A stretch of DNA of 64,000 nt from Nannocystis punicea (lineage in GTDB: Bacteria; Myxococcota_A; Polyangia; Nannocystales; Nannocystaceae). The notes under the pieces were generated by a model. That model did no database searches. It was not told the origin of the DNA and worked only from the letters and a program-made list of their open reading frames with translations. Numbering within the stretch: position 1 is the first letter of the stretch; every line of letters begins with the position of its first letter. Where the stretch lies: positions 6,324,001-6,388,000 of the forward strand of contig NZ_CP114040.1 in assembly GCF_026965555.1 (NCBI RefSeq), in the 5' to 3' direction. Positions 11,080-19,799 of this stretch are shown here, in pieces. The translations under genes and the position numbers were made by a program.

Positions 11080-12702
11080 ATGAGCAACACTGTCGGGCCG
11101 ATGTCCGCAGCCATGCTGTTGAACAACGCGCTGATATTCGGCGCGGCCCTCCTACTCGTCATCGTCGTCTCGCTGATCGCGTCGCGACAGTCCGGTCGCC
11201 TGCTCCGGCTGGCGCTGCGGCTCGTCCGCGCGCCCGACCACGAGGCGCTGGCGGCGTCGCTGGCGAACCGCGTCTCGCGGGCGATCGTCGTCTTCACCAC
11301 CGTGGTCGCCATCGCGCTGATCTGCGCCGGCGTCTCCTTGACGATGTACGAGATCGACTGCGCCCCGCGGCTGTGGGCCTGGACCGAGGCGTCGCTCCTC
11401 CGCGATCCGATGGCGGCGGTGTGGCTGGTCCTCAGCGTGCTGGGCGTCCTGGTCGCGGCCTACGTGCTCTACCGGTTCATCAAGGTGGTCGTCCACTACC
11501 TCGTCGCCGGCCTGCGACGCAACCCCGCATTCTCCCAGCACGACGCGCAGCTCGCCACCCTGCTCGAGCGCCTGCTCGTCACCCTGCGCTGGGGCATCGC
11601 CCTCGCCGCGGTGAGCCTGTGCGTCGCGCTCGCACCTCCGCCGGAGCTGGTGGTGCAGGCGCTCGGGACTGTCACGATCGTCGCGCTCGGCGTGCTGATC
11701 GCGCGGACGATGATCGTCATCGCGCACCTCGCGGTCGACGTCGTGTTTCACTTCGCCCGCGGCCGGGAGAGCCACCGCACCCTGCGCTACGTCGGCCGGC
11801 TCGAGCACCTCGCCGGCATCACCAAGCGCACGCTCGACTACTTCTTCTTCGTCGGCGCGGCCACCTGGATCTTCGACCAGATCAACCCCGGCGGCCGGCT
11901 GTCCGAGTTCGGCCTCATCGGCATTCGCATCATCGCCCTGGTGTACGCCGGCCGGGTGCTGATCGAGGTGTTCGAGCTGTTCGTGCGCGAGCTGCTGCTG
12001 GCCGACCCGGAGAAGCGCAGCGAGGCCGAGAACCAGCAGCGCCTCACCCTCGTCCCGGTCGCCAGCAGCATCCTCCGCTACGCGATCTACTTCTGCATGA
12101 CCGTGATGGCCATGCAGGAGCTCGGCGTCGACACCTCGCCGATCCTCGCCGGCGCCGGCCTGCTCGGCCTGGCCGTCGGCCTCGGCGCGCAGGCGTTCGT
12201 CGGCGACGTCGTGTCCGGCTTCTTCATCCTGTTCGAGGGCCTGTTCCTGGTCGGCGACCGCGTGCGCGTCGGCGACGTCGTCGGCAACGTCGAGGAGATC
12301 GGGGTCCGCGTGCTCAAGATCCGCGACGAGGCCGGCGTGCTCCACTGCATCCCCAACGGCGAGGTCCGCAGCATCGCCAACCACGCGCGCCTCTACGTCA
12401 ACGCCCTGGTCGAGTTCCGCCTGCCCTACGCCCTCGACGTCCCCGGCGTCCTCGCCGGCCTCAAGGCCCACCTGCTCGAGTACCGCCCGCGCTGCCCCGA
12501 CATCCTCGACGACCCCGAGTTCGTCGTCCAGGACCTGCAGGACACCGGCGTGCTCATCCGCTGCGTCGTCCGCGTCAAGCCCGGCCGCGACGACGCGACC
12601 TGCGAGCTGCTGCGCGCCGAGCTGCTCACCGCCCTCCTCGCCGCCGGCGTCGCGCCGCAGGCGTGCCACGTCGTCGCCCTCCAGGGCGGCACCCCGCGCT
12701 GA
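11080..12702 (+). CDS. MscS-family mechanosensitive ion channel
   Basis: About 540 residues. The N-terminal part has several hydrophobic segments (ALIFGAALLLVIVVSLI; AIVVFTTVVAIALICAGV; VWLVLSVLGVLVAAYVLY; later LIGIRIIALVYAGRVLI). The MscS pore helix is clear: GAGLLGLAVGLGAQAFVGD, followed by SGFFILFEGLFLVGDRV and the beta domain GVLHCIPNGEVRSIANHAR. It should open under membrane tension and release solutes on hypo-osmotic shock. The chosen start is ATG at 11080; ATG at 11101 is an alternative and neither has a strong ribosome site. The frame is open further upstream but there the codons do not look coding. The gene faces the CocE-type hydrolase gene across a 12-bp stem-loop. Confidence 0.9.
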   Translation: MSNTVGPMSAAMLLNNALIFGAALLLVIVVSLIASRQSGRLLRLALRLVRAPDHEALAASLANRVSRAIVVFTTVVAIALICAGVSLTMYEIDCAPRLWAWTEASLLRDPMAAVWLVLSVLGVLVAAYVLYRFIKVVVHYLVAGLRRNPAFSQHDAQLATLLERLLVTLRWGIALAAVSLCVALAPPPELVVQALGTVTIVALGVLIARTMIVIAHLAVDVVFHFARGRESHRTLRYVGRLEHLAGITKRTLDYFFFVGAATWIFDQINPGGRLSEFGLIGIRIIALVYAGRVLIEVFELFVRELLLADPEKRSEAENQQRLTLVPVASSILRYAIYFCMTVMAMQELGVDTSPILAGAGLLGLAVGLGAQAFVGDVVSGFFILFEGLFLVGDRVRVGDVVGNVEEIGVRVLKIRDEAGVLHCIPNGEVRSIANHARLYVNALVEFRLPYALDVPGVLAGLKAHLLEYRPRCPDILDDPEFVVQDLQDTGVLIRCVVRVKPGRDDATCELLRAELLTALLAAGVAPQACHVVALQGGTPR

Positions 12703-12738
12703 CGGCCGGGCCGCCGGACCGAGGTCGCACGAACCCTC

Positions 12739-12770
12739 GCGGCGCGACGAGTCACGATTCGTCGCGCCGC
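12739..12770. terminator. 12-bp perfect stem-loop between convergent genes
   Basis: Left arm 12739-12750 and right arm 12759-12770 are perfectly complementary (GCGGCGCGACGA / TCGTCGCGCCGC) with an 8-nt loop. It lies midway between the convergent mscS and CocE-type genes. There is no U-tract, so it is a likely bidirectional, GC-rich terminator or mRNA-end stabiliser rather than a classical intrinsic terminator. Confidence 0.55.
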
Positions 12771-12780
12771 TGCGCTCGTC

Positions 12781-14436
12781 TCAACCCGCGAGCACCGGCA
12801 GCACGATCGCCGACGGACGCGCCGGGTCGTGGTGCACCTGCTGCTCCGCGATCACCATGCGCGTCCCGGTGGCGAGCGGCTCGCCGGCGCCGAGGTTGCG
12901 CACGAATCGGGGGTGCGCGCCGCTCGAGACCTGCACCCGCAGCCGGTGCCCGCGCGGGAAGCGATACGCAGTGGGCCACAGCTCGACCGGCACGCGCATC
13001 ACCCCGCCCTCGTCCTGCGGGACGCGCCCCGGCGTCAGTCGCAGCAGCCCGTCGCACACGTTGAAGGACCGCCCCGACGGCTGCACGTCGCACAGGCGCA
13101 CGAACACGTCGGTCCACGACGTGCTCGACGAGAAGAACACCTCGGCGCGCACCGGCCCGACGACCTCGAGGTCGCGCTCCAGCGGCGCGCTGGTGTAGAC
13201 GCGCACGTCGGCGCGGGCCTCGAGCGCCCGGTTGTCCTTCGCGCCCGCCTCGGGGCCGAGCAGCACGCCGCCCACGCCCGGCGTCGGATCGGCGGGATCG
13301 TAGCGGTAGCGATCGGGCGCCGAGACCGGCGGCGGCGCCTCGGACAGCCGGCCCTCGGGGTGCAGATGCAACCTGCGCTCGCGCGCGCCTGGCGGCGGCC
13401 ACGCGGCGAGTTCACGCTCGACGCCCGCCGTCCCGTGGGTCATCACGGTCACGCGGATCGACGGCGCCGCGTCGCGCTCCTCGAGCACGTGCGCGCGCAA
13501 CCACTCGATCCCCTCGCGCAGCCCGGCCGCCATCACCCCCATGTCGGCGTGCGCGAACGGGCCGACGTACAGCCGCGGCCGCCGGCCCGCGGCGACCAGC
13601 GCCTGAAAGTCCTGCAGGGTCCAGGGCAGGAAGATGTCGAACCACCCGGTCACGATCTGGATCGGCGCGGCGACGTGGGCGACGTCGCTGCGATGGTCGC
13701 GAGTCGCGGTCCAGTACGGATCGTCCTTCGCGTCGTGGGCGAGCCACGCCTGCCAGAAGTCGACCGTCTTGCCCGTCAGCGCGCGGTCGAGGCTCGCCAG
13801 CGGCAGCTGCGTGAACGCCTCGCGGCGGCGTCGCCCCCCGACCAGCTGCAGCGTCAGCACGCCCTGCTTGGCGACCAGGATCGACATCAGCTGCGTCCAC
13901 GACAGCGTCGCGTCGAGCGAGTAACCCTCGCCCGCGTAGGTCTGATCGCGGAACTGCGACGCCGTCACTTGCATGCACAGGGCCTTGAGCGACGCCCCGG
14001 CCTCGCGCGCCAGGGCCCACTGCGTGAAGCCGTAGTAGCTCGCCCCGAAGGTCGCCAGCCGGCCGTCGAACCACGGCTGCTGCTCGATCCACCGCACCGT
14101 GTCGACCCCGTCGGCCCCCTCCTGCCCGAACGGGTCGAGCACGCCGCCCGAGCCGTCGGTGCCGCGCACCGCCTGCACCACCACCCTGAACCCGCGCTGG
14201 GCCAGCGGCGTGGCCGCCGTCAGCTCGGCGAACCCGCGGCGGCCGTACGGCGTGCGCACGAGCACCGTCGGCAGCGCCGTCGCGGCGACGGCCTTGCCGC
14301 GCGGCGTGTGCACGTCCGTACGCAGGCCCACGCTGTCGCGCATGGGCACGAGCTGGTCGCGTTCGACGTGGACCTCGCGCGTGAGGGGCGGCGGCAGCTT
14401 GGCGAGGCGATCGATCAGGCGAGACGCGAGCGACAT
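12781..14436 (-). CDS. CocE/NonD family (X-Pro dipeptidyl-peptidase-like) hydrolase
   Basis: 551 residues. The alpha/beta-hydrolase part carries RTPYGRRGF, RGTDGSGG, the nucleophile motif GASYYG (Ser about 133), GWFDIFLPW for the acid and FAHADMG for the His region. The C-terminal jelly-roll domain is also present (AEVFFSSSTSWTDVFVRLCDV). These enzymes hydrolyse esters or acyl amides, and the substrate cannot be told from sequence. The start at 14436 is favoured because GGAGG lies about 7 nt upstream; the frame continues to 14652 without coding character. No signal peptide, so probably cytoplasmic. Monocistronic by position. Confidence 0.9.
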   Translation of the reverse strand: MSLASRLIDRLAKLPPPLTREVHVERDQLVPMRDSVGLRTDVHTPRGKAVAATALPTVLVRTPYGRRGFAELTAATPLAQRGFRVVVQAVRGTDGSGGVLDPFGQEGADGVDTVRWIEQQPWFDGRLATFGASYYGFTQWALAREAGASLKALCMQVTASQFRDQTYAGEGYSLDATLSWTQLMSILVAKQGVLTLQLVGGRRRREAFTQLPLASLDRALTGKTVDFWQAWLAHDAKDDPYWTATRDHRSDVAHVAAPIQIVTGWFDIFLPWTLQDFQALVAAGRRPRLYVGPFAHADMGVMAAGLREGIEWLRAHVLEERDAAPSIRVTVMTHGTAGVERELAAWPPPGARERRLHLHPEGRLSEAPPPVSAPDRYRYDPADPTPGVGGVLLGPEAGAKDNRALEARADVRVYTSAPLERDLEVVGPVRAEVFFSSSTSWTDVFVRLCDVQPSGRSFNVCDGLLRLTPGRVPQDEGGVMRVPVELWPTAYRFPRGHRLRVQVSSGAHPRFVRNLGAGEPLATGTRMVIAEQQVHHDPARPSAIVLPVLAG

Positions 14437-14821
14437 GCGTGGCCTCCGAGCGTAACGCGTCCGGGCGCAGGATTGCCACCCGCGAAGCGTCGCGCTCTCC
14501 TGCCGGCGATGCGGCCCAGCTGCTCGCCGCTCGCCGTGCACGAGGCCCTGCGCACGACCCGGCGCGTCCGCCTGCGCTTCGGCTTCCTCGCCGCTCGGCG
14601 CCCCCGTCACGCGCGGGCGGCGGCCAGAGAGCCGGTCGCTCGCCGGCCGCATTCGACCGCGCGCGCGGGGTCCCGCCTCGACCTCTCGCCCCGCGACGGG
14701 CCCGCCGCGCGCGGCGATGACCTGTCTCGAGAGACAGCCATTGGATTTCCGTGCGCACCGGCGAATGCACCGTTCACGACCGCGCTTGCCACATTGGCCG
14801 GCCGTCCCGTAGCATCCGCCG
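14437..14821. other. 385-bp divergent intergenic region
   Basis: Separates the CocE-type gene from a cysteine-rich lipoprotein gene. No further gene is supported. It contains an inverted repeat CTGTCTC-GA-GAGACAG at 14722-14737, about 85 bp before the lipoprotein start, which could be an operator. Confidence 0.4.
14722..14737. promoter_or_regulatory. Inverted repeat CTGTCTC-GA-GAGACAG
   Basis: Perfect 7-bp arms with a 2-bp centre in the promoter region of the lipoprotein gene at 14822. Its size and symmetry fit a dimeric regulator site. The proposed function is inferred. Confidence 0.35.
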
Positions 14822-15763
14822 ATGCGCCTAAATTACCGCCCTGGCCTCCCCATCCTCGTCGCCCTGCTCGCCTGCGGCCCCACGACGCCCGGCACCACCG
14901 ACGCGACCACCACCACCGACGGCACCTCGACCGTCGCGCCCACCTCGACCACCCCGACGACGACCGCGGGCGAGCCGAGCCACACTGACCCCTCGACCCT
15001 CGAGCAGGTGTGCATCGACTTCTGCCTCAACCTGATCGAGCGCGACTCCGGCTGCGCGCTGGCCGACATCGCCTGCTACGACGGGTGCATGGAGGGCTTC
15101 GAATTCGCCGGCACGTGCCTGGCCGAGCAGCTGGCCGCCCGGCGCTGCGAGGCCGAAGCGGCCGCCTTCGACGACGTGACCAAGTGCGAGGCCTCCGAGT
15201 GCGCCGCGGTCTACCTCGCCGCCGACGTGTGCAACGGCTGGTGCTACCACCTCGGCGGCAACCCCTCGAGCGGCGGCGACGCGAAGGAGTGCGAATGGGG
15301 CAGCCAGTGCCTCGACGATCACGACTACGAGATGGTCTGCTCGCTCGGCGACGCCCCGTTCTGCACCTGCTGGGTCGACAACAACCAGGTCGGCGCCTGC
15401 CAGCACGACGGCGCGCTCGAGCAGTTCTGCGACGGCGTGCACGTGTTCAGCGGCTGCTGCAAGGAGTTCTTCCTGCCCGTCCTGCAGCCCGCCGCCGTCG
15501 AGCCCGCGCCCGCCCCCGAGCCCGGCGGCACCGCCTCGCCCGGCGATCCGTGCCCCCTGGTCGGCCTCCACCTCGCCTGCGAGCACGACGGCGTCGTCGG
15601 CGTGACCTACTGCGACGACGACGGCAACCCCCCGGAATTCGGCCCGTGCATCGCCGAGCCGGAGTGCAGCCTGCTGGTCTCGGCGTGCGAGGGCACTTGC
15701 CAGCTGCACGACGGCGTCCCGACGTGGGTCCCGGAGGATTGCGGGGGCAACTCCACCGGCTGA
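14822..15763 (+). CDS. Cysteine-rich lipoprotein with Thr-rich linker
   Basis: 313 residues. The signal sequence ends in the lipobox LVALLAC, so the mature N-terminal Cys should be lipidated. It is followed by a ~35-residue Thr/Pro-rich linker and a domain with many Cys residues in regular pairs (VCIDFCLNLIERDSGC, CYDGCMEGF, CNGWCYH, GCCKEFF). Odd but even-spaced Cys suggest disulfides formed outside the cytoplasm. No known family recognised. Such Thr-linker lipoproteins recur in this window and are common in Nannocystis-type myxobacteria. Surface anchoring is inferred; function unknown. Confidence 0.75.
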   Translation: MRLNYRPGLPILVALLACGPTTPGTTDATTTTDGTSTVAPTSTTPTTTAGEPSHTDPSTLEQVCIDFCLNLIERDSGCALADIACYDGCMEGFEFAGTCLAEQLAARRCEAEAAAFDDVTKCEASECAAVYLAADVCNGWCYHLGGNPSSGGDAKECEWGSQCLDDHDYEMVCSLGDAPFCTCWVDNNQVGACQHDGALEQFCDGVHVFSGCCKEFFLPVLQPAAVEPAPAPEPGGTASPGDPCPLVGLHLACEHDGVVGVTYCDDDGNPPEFGPCIAEPECSLLVSACEGTCQLHDGVPTWVPEDCGGNSTG

Positions 15764-15783
15764 CCGGCCGTGCGCTCGCATCA

Positions 15784-16662
15784 TTACGGCAATTCGAAGT
15801 CCCGCACGTGATTCCACGTGAACGGGTTCTGCGTGCTGTTGTACCAGTCCCACCAGATGGCGGCGCCGTCCGGCGGCGACACCGACGCGTGCAGGGCCGC
15901 CAGCTGCGCCGCGGTCTTGGCGAACGTCGGGCACGCCGGGACCACCCGCGAGAACCCGAGCGATCGATACGCCGCGATCGACCGCTGCGGGTAGCCCGAG
16001 CCCTGATTGTTGTCGATGTCGTAGATCTGCGGCACCGCGAAGTCGACCCCCGTGAACGCCGCCCACGGGAACCGCGGGAAGTTCCACGGCGCGCCGTACG
16101 ACGTCAGTCCGACCGCCAGACCAGCCGCGCGGGCGGCCGGCAGCAGCGCTGCCATCAATCGCGCCGCCGCCTCCGGCGCCCCGACGTACGGCGCCTCGGC
16201 GTCGACCAGCACCCCGCTCGCCCCGCTGCTCGTCGCCGACGACAGCAGCACCTCGACGAATTCCGCCTCGCGCCCCGGCCACGGGAATCCCCACACCCAG
16301 CACGCCTGGCCCGCCGCGCGCAGCGCCTTCGCGTGCCCCGTGAAGCCGCTCCACACCTGGCTCTGCTTGTTCTCGTATTGCCAGATGCACTGGAACGCCA
16401 GCCAGCGCAGCCCCACCTGCGCGACCTGGGCCTGCATCGCCGCGATCGAGCCGAGGTGCTTGACCGAACGGACGAACATCCCCTTGCCGCGGGGCAGGCC
16501 GGCCGGCGCGCGGAACAACTCGTCGAGGACGGCGCGGGTCCTGGGACCGACGATTCCGTCGCTCACCAGCCCGTGATCGGCCTGGACCGCCCGGATCCCC
16601 CGGTCCAGCAGAAACAGCACCTCCCGCAGCGACAAATCGAGGCTCTCCGCCCGCACAGTCAT
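15784..16662 (-). CDS. Glycoside hydrolase-like TIM-barrel protein (GH25-like) with PG-binding-like N-terminus
   Basis: About 292 residues. The N-terminal ~50 residues resemble a PG_binding module (SDGIVGPRTRAVLDELF). The remainder looks like a TIM barrel of the GH25/DUF1906 type: FVRSVKHLGSIAAMQ, WVWGFPWPG, GVLVDAEAPY with acidic residues at a strand end, GVDFAVPQIYD and a closing WWDWYNS. This would fit cell-wall (muramidase-like) hydrolysis, but the catalytic pair was not proven. No signal peptide is visible. Start chosen at ATG 16662 with an upstream GGGGA; a GTG at 16674 with a close GGAAGG is the alternative. Confidence 0.65.
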   Translation of the reverse strand: MTVRAESLDLSLREVLFLLDRGIRAVQADHGLVSDGIVGPRTRAVLDELFRAPAGLPRGKGMFVRSVKHLGSIAAMQAQVAQVGLRWLAFQCIWQYENKQSQVWSGFTGHAKALRAAGQACWVWGFPWPGREAEFVEVLLSSATSSGASGVLVDAEAPYVGAPEAAARLMAALLPAARAAGLAVGLTSYGAPWNFPRFPWAAFTGVDFAVPQIYDIDNNQGSGYPQRSIAAYRSLGFSRVVPACPTFAKTAAQLAALHASVSPPDGAAIWWDWYNSTQNPFTWNHVRDFELP

Positions 16663-16918
16663 GCTCGTCCCCACAGCCTTCCGCCTATTTCACCAGACTA
16701 CGCGCCCGGGAACGCCGCTTCAACTCGGCCCGCCGGCCCGTCGCAATGCCGCCACCCCGCGCGGATCGCAGCAATGCGACGATCGCGGTCCCACGATTGG
16801 CGCGTCGCGCCTCCGCCGCGCCGGTGGGACCCCGAGGCGCCGACGTCCGTCGCGGTTCCGATCACGGCGAGGGCCCGATGCGGCGACGCCGACTAGAGTT
16901 CGAGCAGGAGGACTCGCC

Positions 16919-17749
16919 ATGCCGCGGTACCTGTCGCTATTCCGCCGAGCCGCGCCGTTCGCCCTCGCCCTCGCGTGCGAGGCCGCGGGCGCCGGCACCA
17001 CCACCGACCAGCCGCCGGAGGAGGACGACGACGGCGAGCCGGCCACGAGCAGCGGACCCACCGGCGGCGGCCCGCCCGAAACGGAGCCGGACGTCGGCCC
17101 CGGCCCGGCCTTTCAGTGCGACCCGTGGCAGCAGGACTGTCCTCCGGGCCAGAAGTGCAACCTCTACAGCCTCGACGGCGATGCGACCCTCGACGGCGCC
17201 AAGTGCGTGCCGCTCGACGACACGCCCGCGCAGGTCGGCGAGCTGTGCCTCGCCGAGGACGGCTACGGCGCGGGCCCGGACGACTGCGACGCGGGTCTCC
17301 TGTGCTGGAACGTGATCCCCGGCGGCCAGGGCACGTGCATCCAGGTCTGCGACGGCATGGCCGACACCCCGCAGTGTCCCGAGGGCCAGGTGTGCGGCAA
17401 GAGCTTCGGCAATTATCACTACATGTGCCTGACGCGCTGCGACCCGCTCGACCAGAACTGCATCGAGGGCGAGATGTGCGCCGCGCTCTCGGAGGACTTC
17501 GTGTGCGCCCCCGACGTCTCCGGCGACGGCGGCCAGATCTACGACCTCTGCACCGCCGCCAACGACTGCGACCGCGGCCTGATGTGCAGCCCGCCCGATG
17601 CCGCCCCCATGTGCCCGCAGGGCCCCGAGGGCGGCTGCTGCTTGCCCTACTGCGAGGTCGGCGGCATCTGCCCCGACGGCCTCGAGTGCTTCAGCTTCAA
17701 CAACCCCGACCTGGCGCCGGAGCTCGGCGCGTGCGGTCAGCTCCCCTGA
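16919..17749 (+). CDS. Cysteine-rich lipoprotein
   Basis: 276 residues. Start set by AGGAGG just before ATG 16919; the frame is open further upstream but non-coding in character. The signal sequence ends in LALAC (lipobox). After an acidic/Gly/Ser/Thr linker the domain is built of short Cys modules (CPPGQKCNLY, DDCDAGLLCWN, CPEGQVCGK, CDPLDQNCIEGEMC, DCDRGLMCS). These are like the small disulfide-rich modules widespread in myxobacterial surface lipoproteins. Function unknown. A run of four dispersed 18-bp dyads begins at its stop codon. Confidence 0.75.
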   Translation: MPRYLSLFRRAAPFALALACEAAGAGTTTDQPPEEDDDGEPATSSGPTGGGPPETEPDVGPGPAFQCDPWQQDCPPGQKCNLYSLDGDATLDGAKCVPLDDTPAQVGELCLAEDGYGAGPDDCDAGLLCWNVIPGGQGTCIQVCDGMADTPQCPEGQVCGKSFGNYHYMCLTRCDPLDQNCIEGEMCAALSEDFVCAPDVSGDGGQIYDLCTAANDCDRGLMCSPPDAAPMCPQGPEGGCCLPYCEVGGICPDGLECFSFNNPDLAPELGACGQLP

Positions 17750-18002
17750 CCTTCGGGACAGGCGAGCGCCCGCCCGCCGTCGACGACCCCGAGCCGTCGG
17801 GCGCCGAGTTCTCCTGGCCTTCGGGACAGGCGAACTCGCCCGCCGCTTCGGGTCGGCGACGCCGCAGCACCGGCGCAACATGACCTTTCGGACAGGCGTA
17901 CGCGCGGCCCGACTGCGCCGTCGCCCGCGGCTGTCGAGGCCGCGGGCGCTTCGGCCTCGCCGTCGCCCGCGCTCGGCGGGATCGCCTGGCCTTCAGGACA
18001 GG
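17745..18002. repeat. Four copies of the dispersed 18-bp dyad between convergent genes
   Basis: Copies at 17745-17762, 17813-17830, 17879-17896 and 17985-18002 follow the pattern CMTG-N10-CAGG, e.g. CCTGGCCTTCGGGACAGG. The first overlaps the stop of the lipoprotein gene and the last ends at the stop of ada. Their spacing (68, 66, 106 bp) is not a multiple of 14, unlike the chains elsewhere. They may act as transcript-end hairpins. Confidence 0.7.
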
Positions 18003-18003
18003 C

Positions 18004-19077
18004 TCACGCGCTCGCCTCGCGGTCCAGCAGCTTGCGCTTGCGCTCGACGCCCCAGCGGTAGCCGGACAGCCCGCCGTCGCGCTGGACCACGCGGTGGCAC
18101 GGGATGGCCACCGCCAGCGCGTTCTGGGCGCAGGCCTGGGCGACGGCGCGGACCGAGCGCGGCGCCCCGATCCGCTCGGCGATGTCCGCGTAGCAGACCG
18201 TCGCGCCGGCCGGGATGGTGCGCAGCGCCTCCCACACGCGCTGCTGGAAAGCCGTGCCGCGGACGTCGAGCGGCAGGTCGAGGCCGAGGCCCGGCGCCTC
18301 GACGAACGCGACCACCGACGCCACCTGGCGCTCGAACGCCGGGTCGCCGCCGATCAGCTCGGCGCGCGGGAACCGGTCCTGCAGGTCGCGCACCAGCTTG
18401 TCGGGGTCGTCGCCCAGCAGGATCGCACACACCCCGCGCGCGCTCGCGGCGACGAGGATCGATCCGAGCGAGCACTCGCCCACGGCGAAGCGGATCGCCG
18501 TCGCCGCCCCGCCGGCGCGGTAGGCCGACGGCGTCATCCCCAGCACCTGCTCGGCGCGCGCGTAGAAGCGGCCGCCCGAGCCGTAGCCCGCGCCGTAGAT
18601 GGCCTCCGTGACCGTGGTGCCGCGCTTCAGCTCGTCGCGCAGCCGCGCGTCGCGGCGGGCCGCCGCGTAGCCTCGCGGCGTCAGGCCCGTGATCGCCTTG
18701 AAGATCCGGTGCACGTGGTACGCGCTGAGGCCCGCCTGCTCGGCCAGCACCGCCAGCCGCGGCGCGGTCTCGGCGTCCTCGATGAAGCGGCACAGCGCCG
18801 CCACCATCTCCGCGTGCAGCTCGGCCTGCGACTGGCCGCCCGGCTTGCAGCGCTTGCACGCGCGGAACCCCGCGGCCTCGGCCTCGGCCACGGTCGCGTG
18901 GAAGGCCACGTTCTCCGGCCGCGGCGTCCGCGAGGCGCACGACGGCCGGCAGTACACGCCGGTCGTGCAGACCGAGTAGAAGAAGTTGTCGTCGGCGGCC
19001 GGATCGGCCGCCACCACGGCCGCCCAGCGAGGGTCGCTGACGACGGCTGCCGCGCGCGCTGCGGACTTGGTGGACAT
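18004..19077 (-). CDS. ada: Ada: methyl-phosphotriester sensor, AraC-type regulator and O6-methylguanine-DNA methyltransferase
   Basis: 357 residues with all three Ada parts. The N-terminal zinc domain has the four Cys ligands (VYCRPSC at 43 and 47; CKRC at 74 and 77), the first being the phosphotriester acceptor. An AraC-type helix-turn-helix follows (LAVLAEQAGLSAYHVHRIFK). The C-terminal methyltransferase has the acceptor Cys in PCHRV (about 327) and RGTAFQQRVWEALRTIP. It repairs alkylated DNA and, once methylated, should activate its own operon. ATG at 19077 has AGGAG about 11 nt upstream. It is divergent from rnk and convergent with the preceding lipoprotein gene. Confidence 0.97.
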   Translation of the reverse strand: MSTKSAARAAAVVSDPRWAAVVAADPAADDNFFYSVCTTGVYCRPSCASRTPRPENVAFHATVAEAEAAGFRACKRCKPGGQSQAELHAEMVAALCRFIEDAETAPRLAVLAEQAGLSAYHVHRIFKAITGLTPRGYAAARRDARLRDELKRGTTVTEAIYGAGYGSGGRFYARAEQVLGMTPSAYRAGGAATAIRFAVGECSLGSILVAASARGVCAILLGDDPDKLVRDLQDRFPRAELIGGDPAFERQVASVVAFVEAPGLGLDLPLDVRGTAFQQRVWEALRTIPAGATVCYADIAERIGAPRSVRAVAQACAQNALAVAIPCHRVVQRDGGLSGYRWGVERKRKLLDREASA

Positions 19078-19141
19078 GGCGCTCGTGCTCCTGGATCTGG
19101 CGGGACCCCCCCCGCCGCTGCCGTCACGCTAGCCGCTCGGC

Positions 19142-19366
19142 CGGCGCCGGGCACTCCGGGTCTTGCTGTCGCATTCGAGGTCGGCCTCCCGGCGCCGACG
19201 ACCCGACACTGTGCCACCCGCGCCCGGCTCGCGCGCTCGCTCGGCTGTCGCAACGGTCAGGTCCTCCCTCGACGCGCGCGGCGCCCGCCCGCCGCGGTTG
19301 CGCCGGCCCGGGGCATCGCGCATCCTGCAGACGAAGCCCGCCGCTCCGGCGGGCTTCGTCTTTTTT
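19142..19366 (+). ncRNA. Possible terminated leader RNA or small RNA upstream of rnk
   Basis: No plus-strand gene precedes it, yet a full intrinsic terminator ends at 19366, 15 nt before the rnk ATG. A 10-bp perfect inverted repeat (CGGCGCCGGG / CCCGGCGCCG) lies at the proposed 5' part. This suggests either a ~200-nt small RNA or a transcription-attenuating leader. Promoter and 5' end were not identified, so the left boundary is a guess. Confidence 0.35.
19331..19366 (+). terminator. Strong intrinsic terminator in the rnk leader
   Basis: Perfect 13-bp stem (19331-19343 with 19347-19359, core GAAGCCCGCCG), 3-nt loop, then C and six T. It is the best U-tract terminator in the window and lies 15 nt upstream of the rnk start codon, where readthrough control of rnk is plausible. 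Confidence 0.85.
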
Positions 19367-19380
19367 CCGAGGCCATCGCC

Positions 19381-19794
19381 ATGCAATCCACCCCACCGAT
19401 CACGATCTCTCGCCTCGACCTCGGCCGGCTGAAGCGTCTGCTCACCGCCCCGGGCGTCCGCGACACCGACGCCGCCGACGCCCTCGACGACGAGCTCGAG
19501 CGCGCCGCGGTCGTCGACCCGGACGCGCTCCCGCCCACCGTCGTGTCGATGAACTCGCGCGTGCGCCTGCGAGAGCGCCGCAGCGCGCGGGAGCTCGAGC
19601 TCACCCTCGTCTACCCGGGCGACGTCGGCCCCGACCGCGTCTCCGTGCTCGCGCCGGTCGGCAGCGCCCTCCTCGGCCTGTCCGTCGGCCAGGACATCGA
19701 GTGGCCGCTGCCCGGCGGTCGGGTCGCCGAGCTCACGGTGCTCGAGATCCTCTACCAGCCCGAGGCCGTGGGCGAGGACCTCGAAGACGCCTAA
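19381..19794 (+). CDS. rnk: Regulator of nucleoside diphosphate kinase (Rnk/GreA-like)
   Basis: 137 residues, the usual Rnk length. The N-terminal helical segment (ITISRLDLGRLKRLL, then DALDDELERAAVVD) and the FKBP-like C-terminal domain (VVSMNSRVRLRE, LTLVYPGDVGP, VLAPVGSALLGLSVGQDIEW) follow the family pattern. Rnk binds RNA polymerase secondary channel-like Gre factors but without cleavage activity (family knowledge). The ATG at 19381 follows an intrinsic terminator by 15 nt, so expression may depend on terminator readthrough. Its stop is followed at once by a chain of 14-bp-period repeats. Confidence 0.88.
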   Translation: MQSTPPITISRLDLGRLKRLLTAPGVRDTDAADALDDELERAAVVDPDALPPTVVSMNSRVRLRERRSARELELTLVYPGDVGPDRVSVLAPVGSALLGLSVGQDIEWPLPGGRVAELTVLEILYQPEAVGEDLEDA

Positions 19795-19799
19795 AAAAA

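Larger units (their letters stand above)
19078..19380. other. 303-bp divergent ada-rnk region
   Basis: It should contain the ada promoter (minus) and the rnk promoter and leader (plus). It includes a 10-bp perfect inverted repeat (19142-19151 with 19188-19197) and a strong intrinsic terminator just before rnk. No protein-coding gene is supported. Confidence 0.5.

Noticed and set aside
16975..17883. Second plus-strand frame overlapping the Cys-rich lipoprotein gene and the dyad cluster
   Set aside because: The translation is Arg/Pro-rich with no protein-like pattern; it is a shadow of the lipoprotein gene with the clear ribosome site.
19142..19330. Possible tRNA upstream of the rnk terminator
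   Set aside because: A fold with a long GC stem exists, but no T-loop, anticodon arm or acceptor end of tRNA type could be placed.
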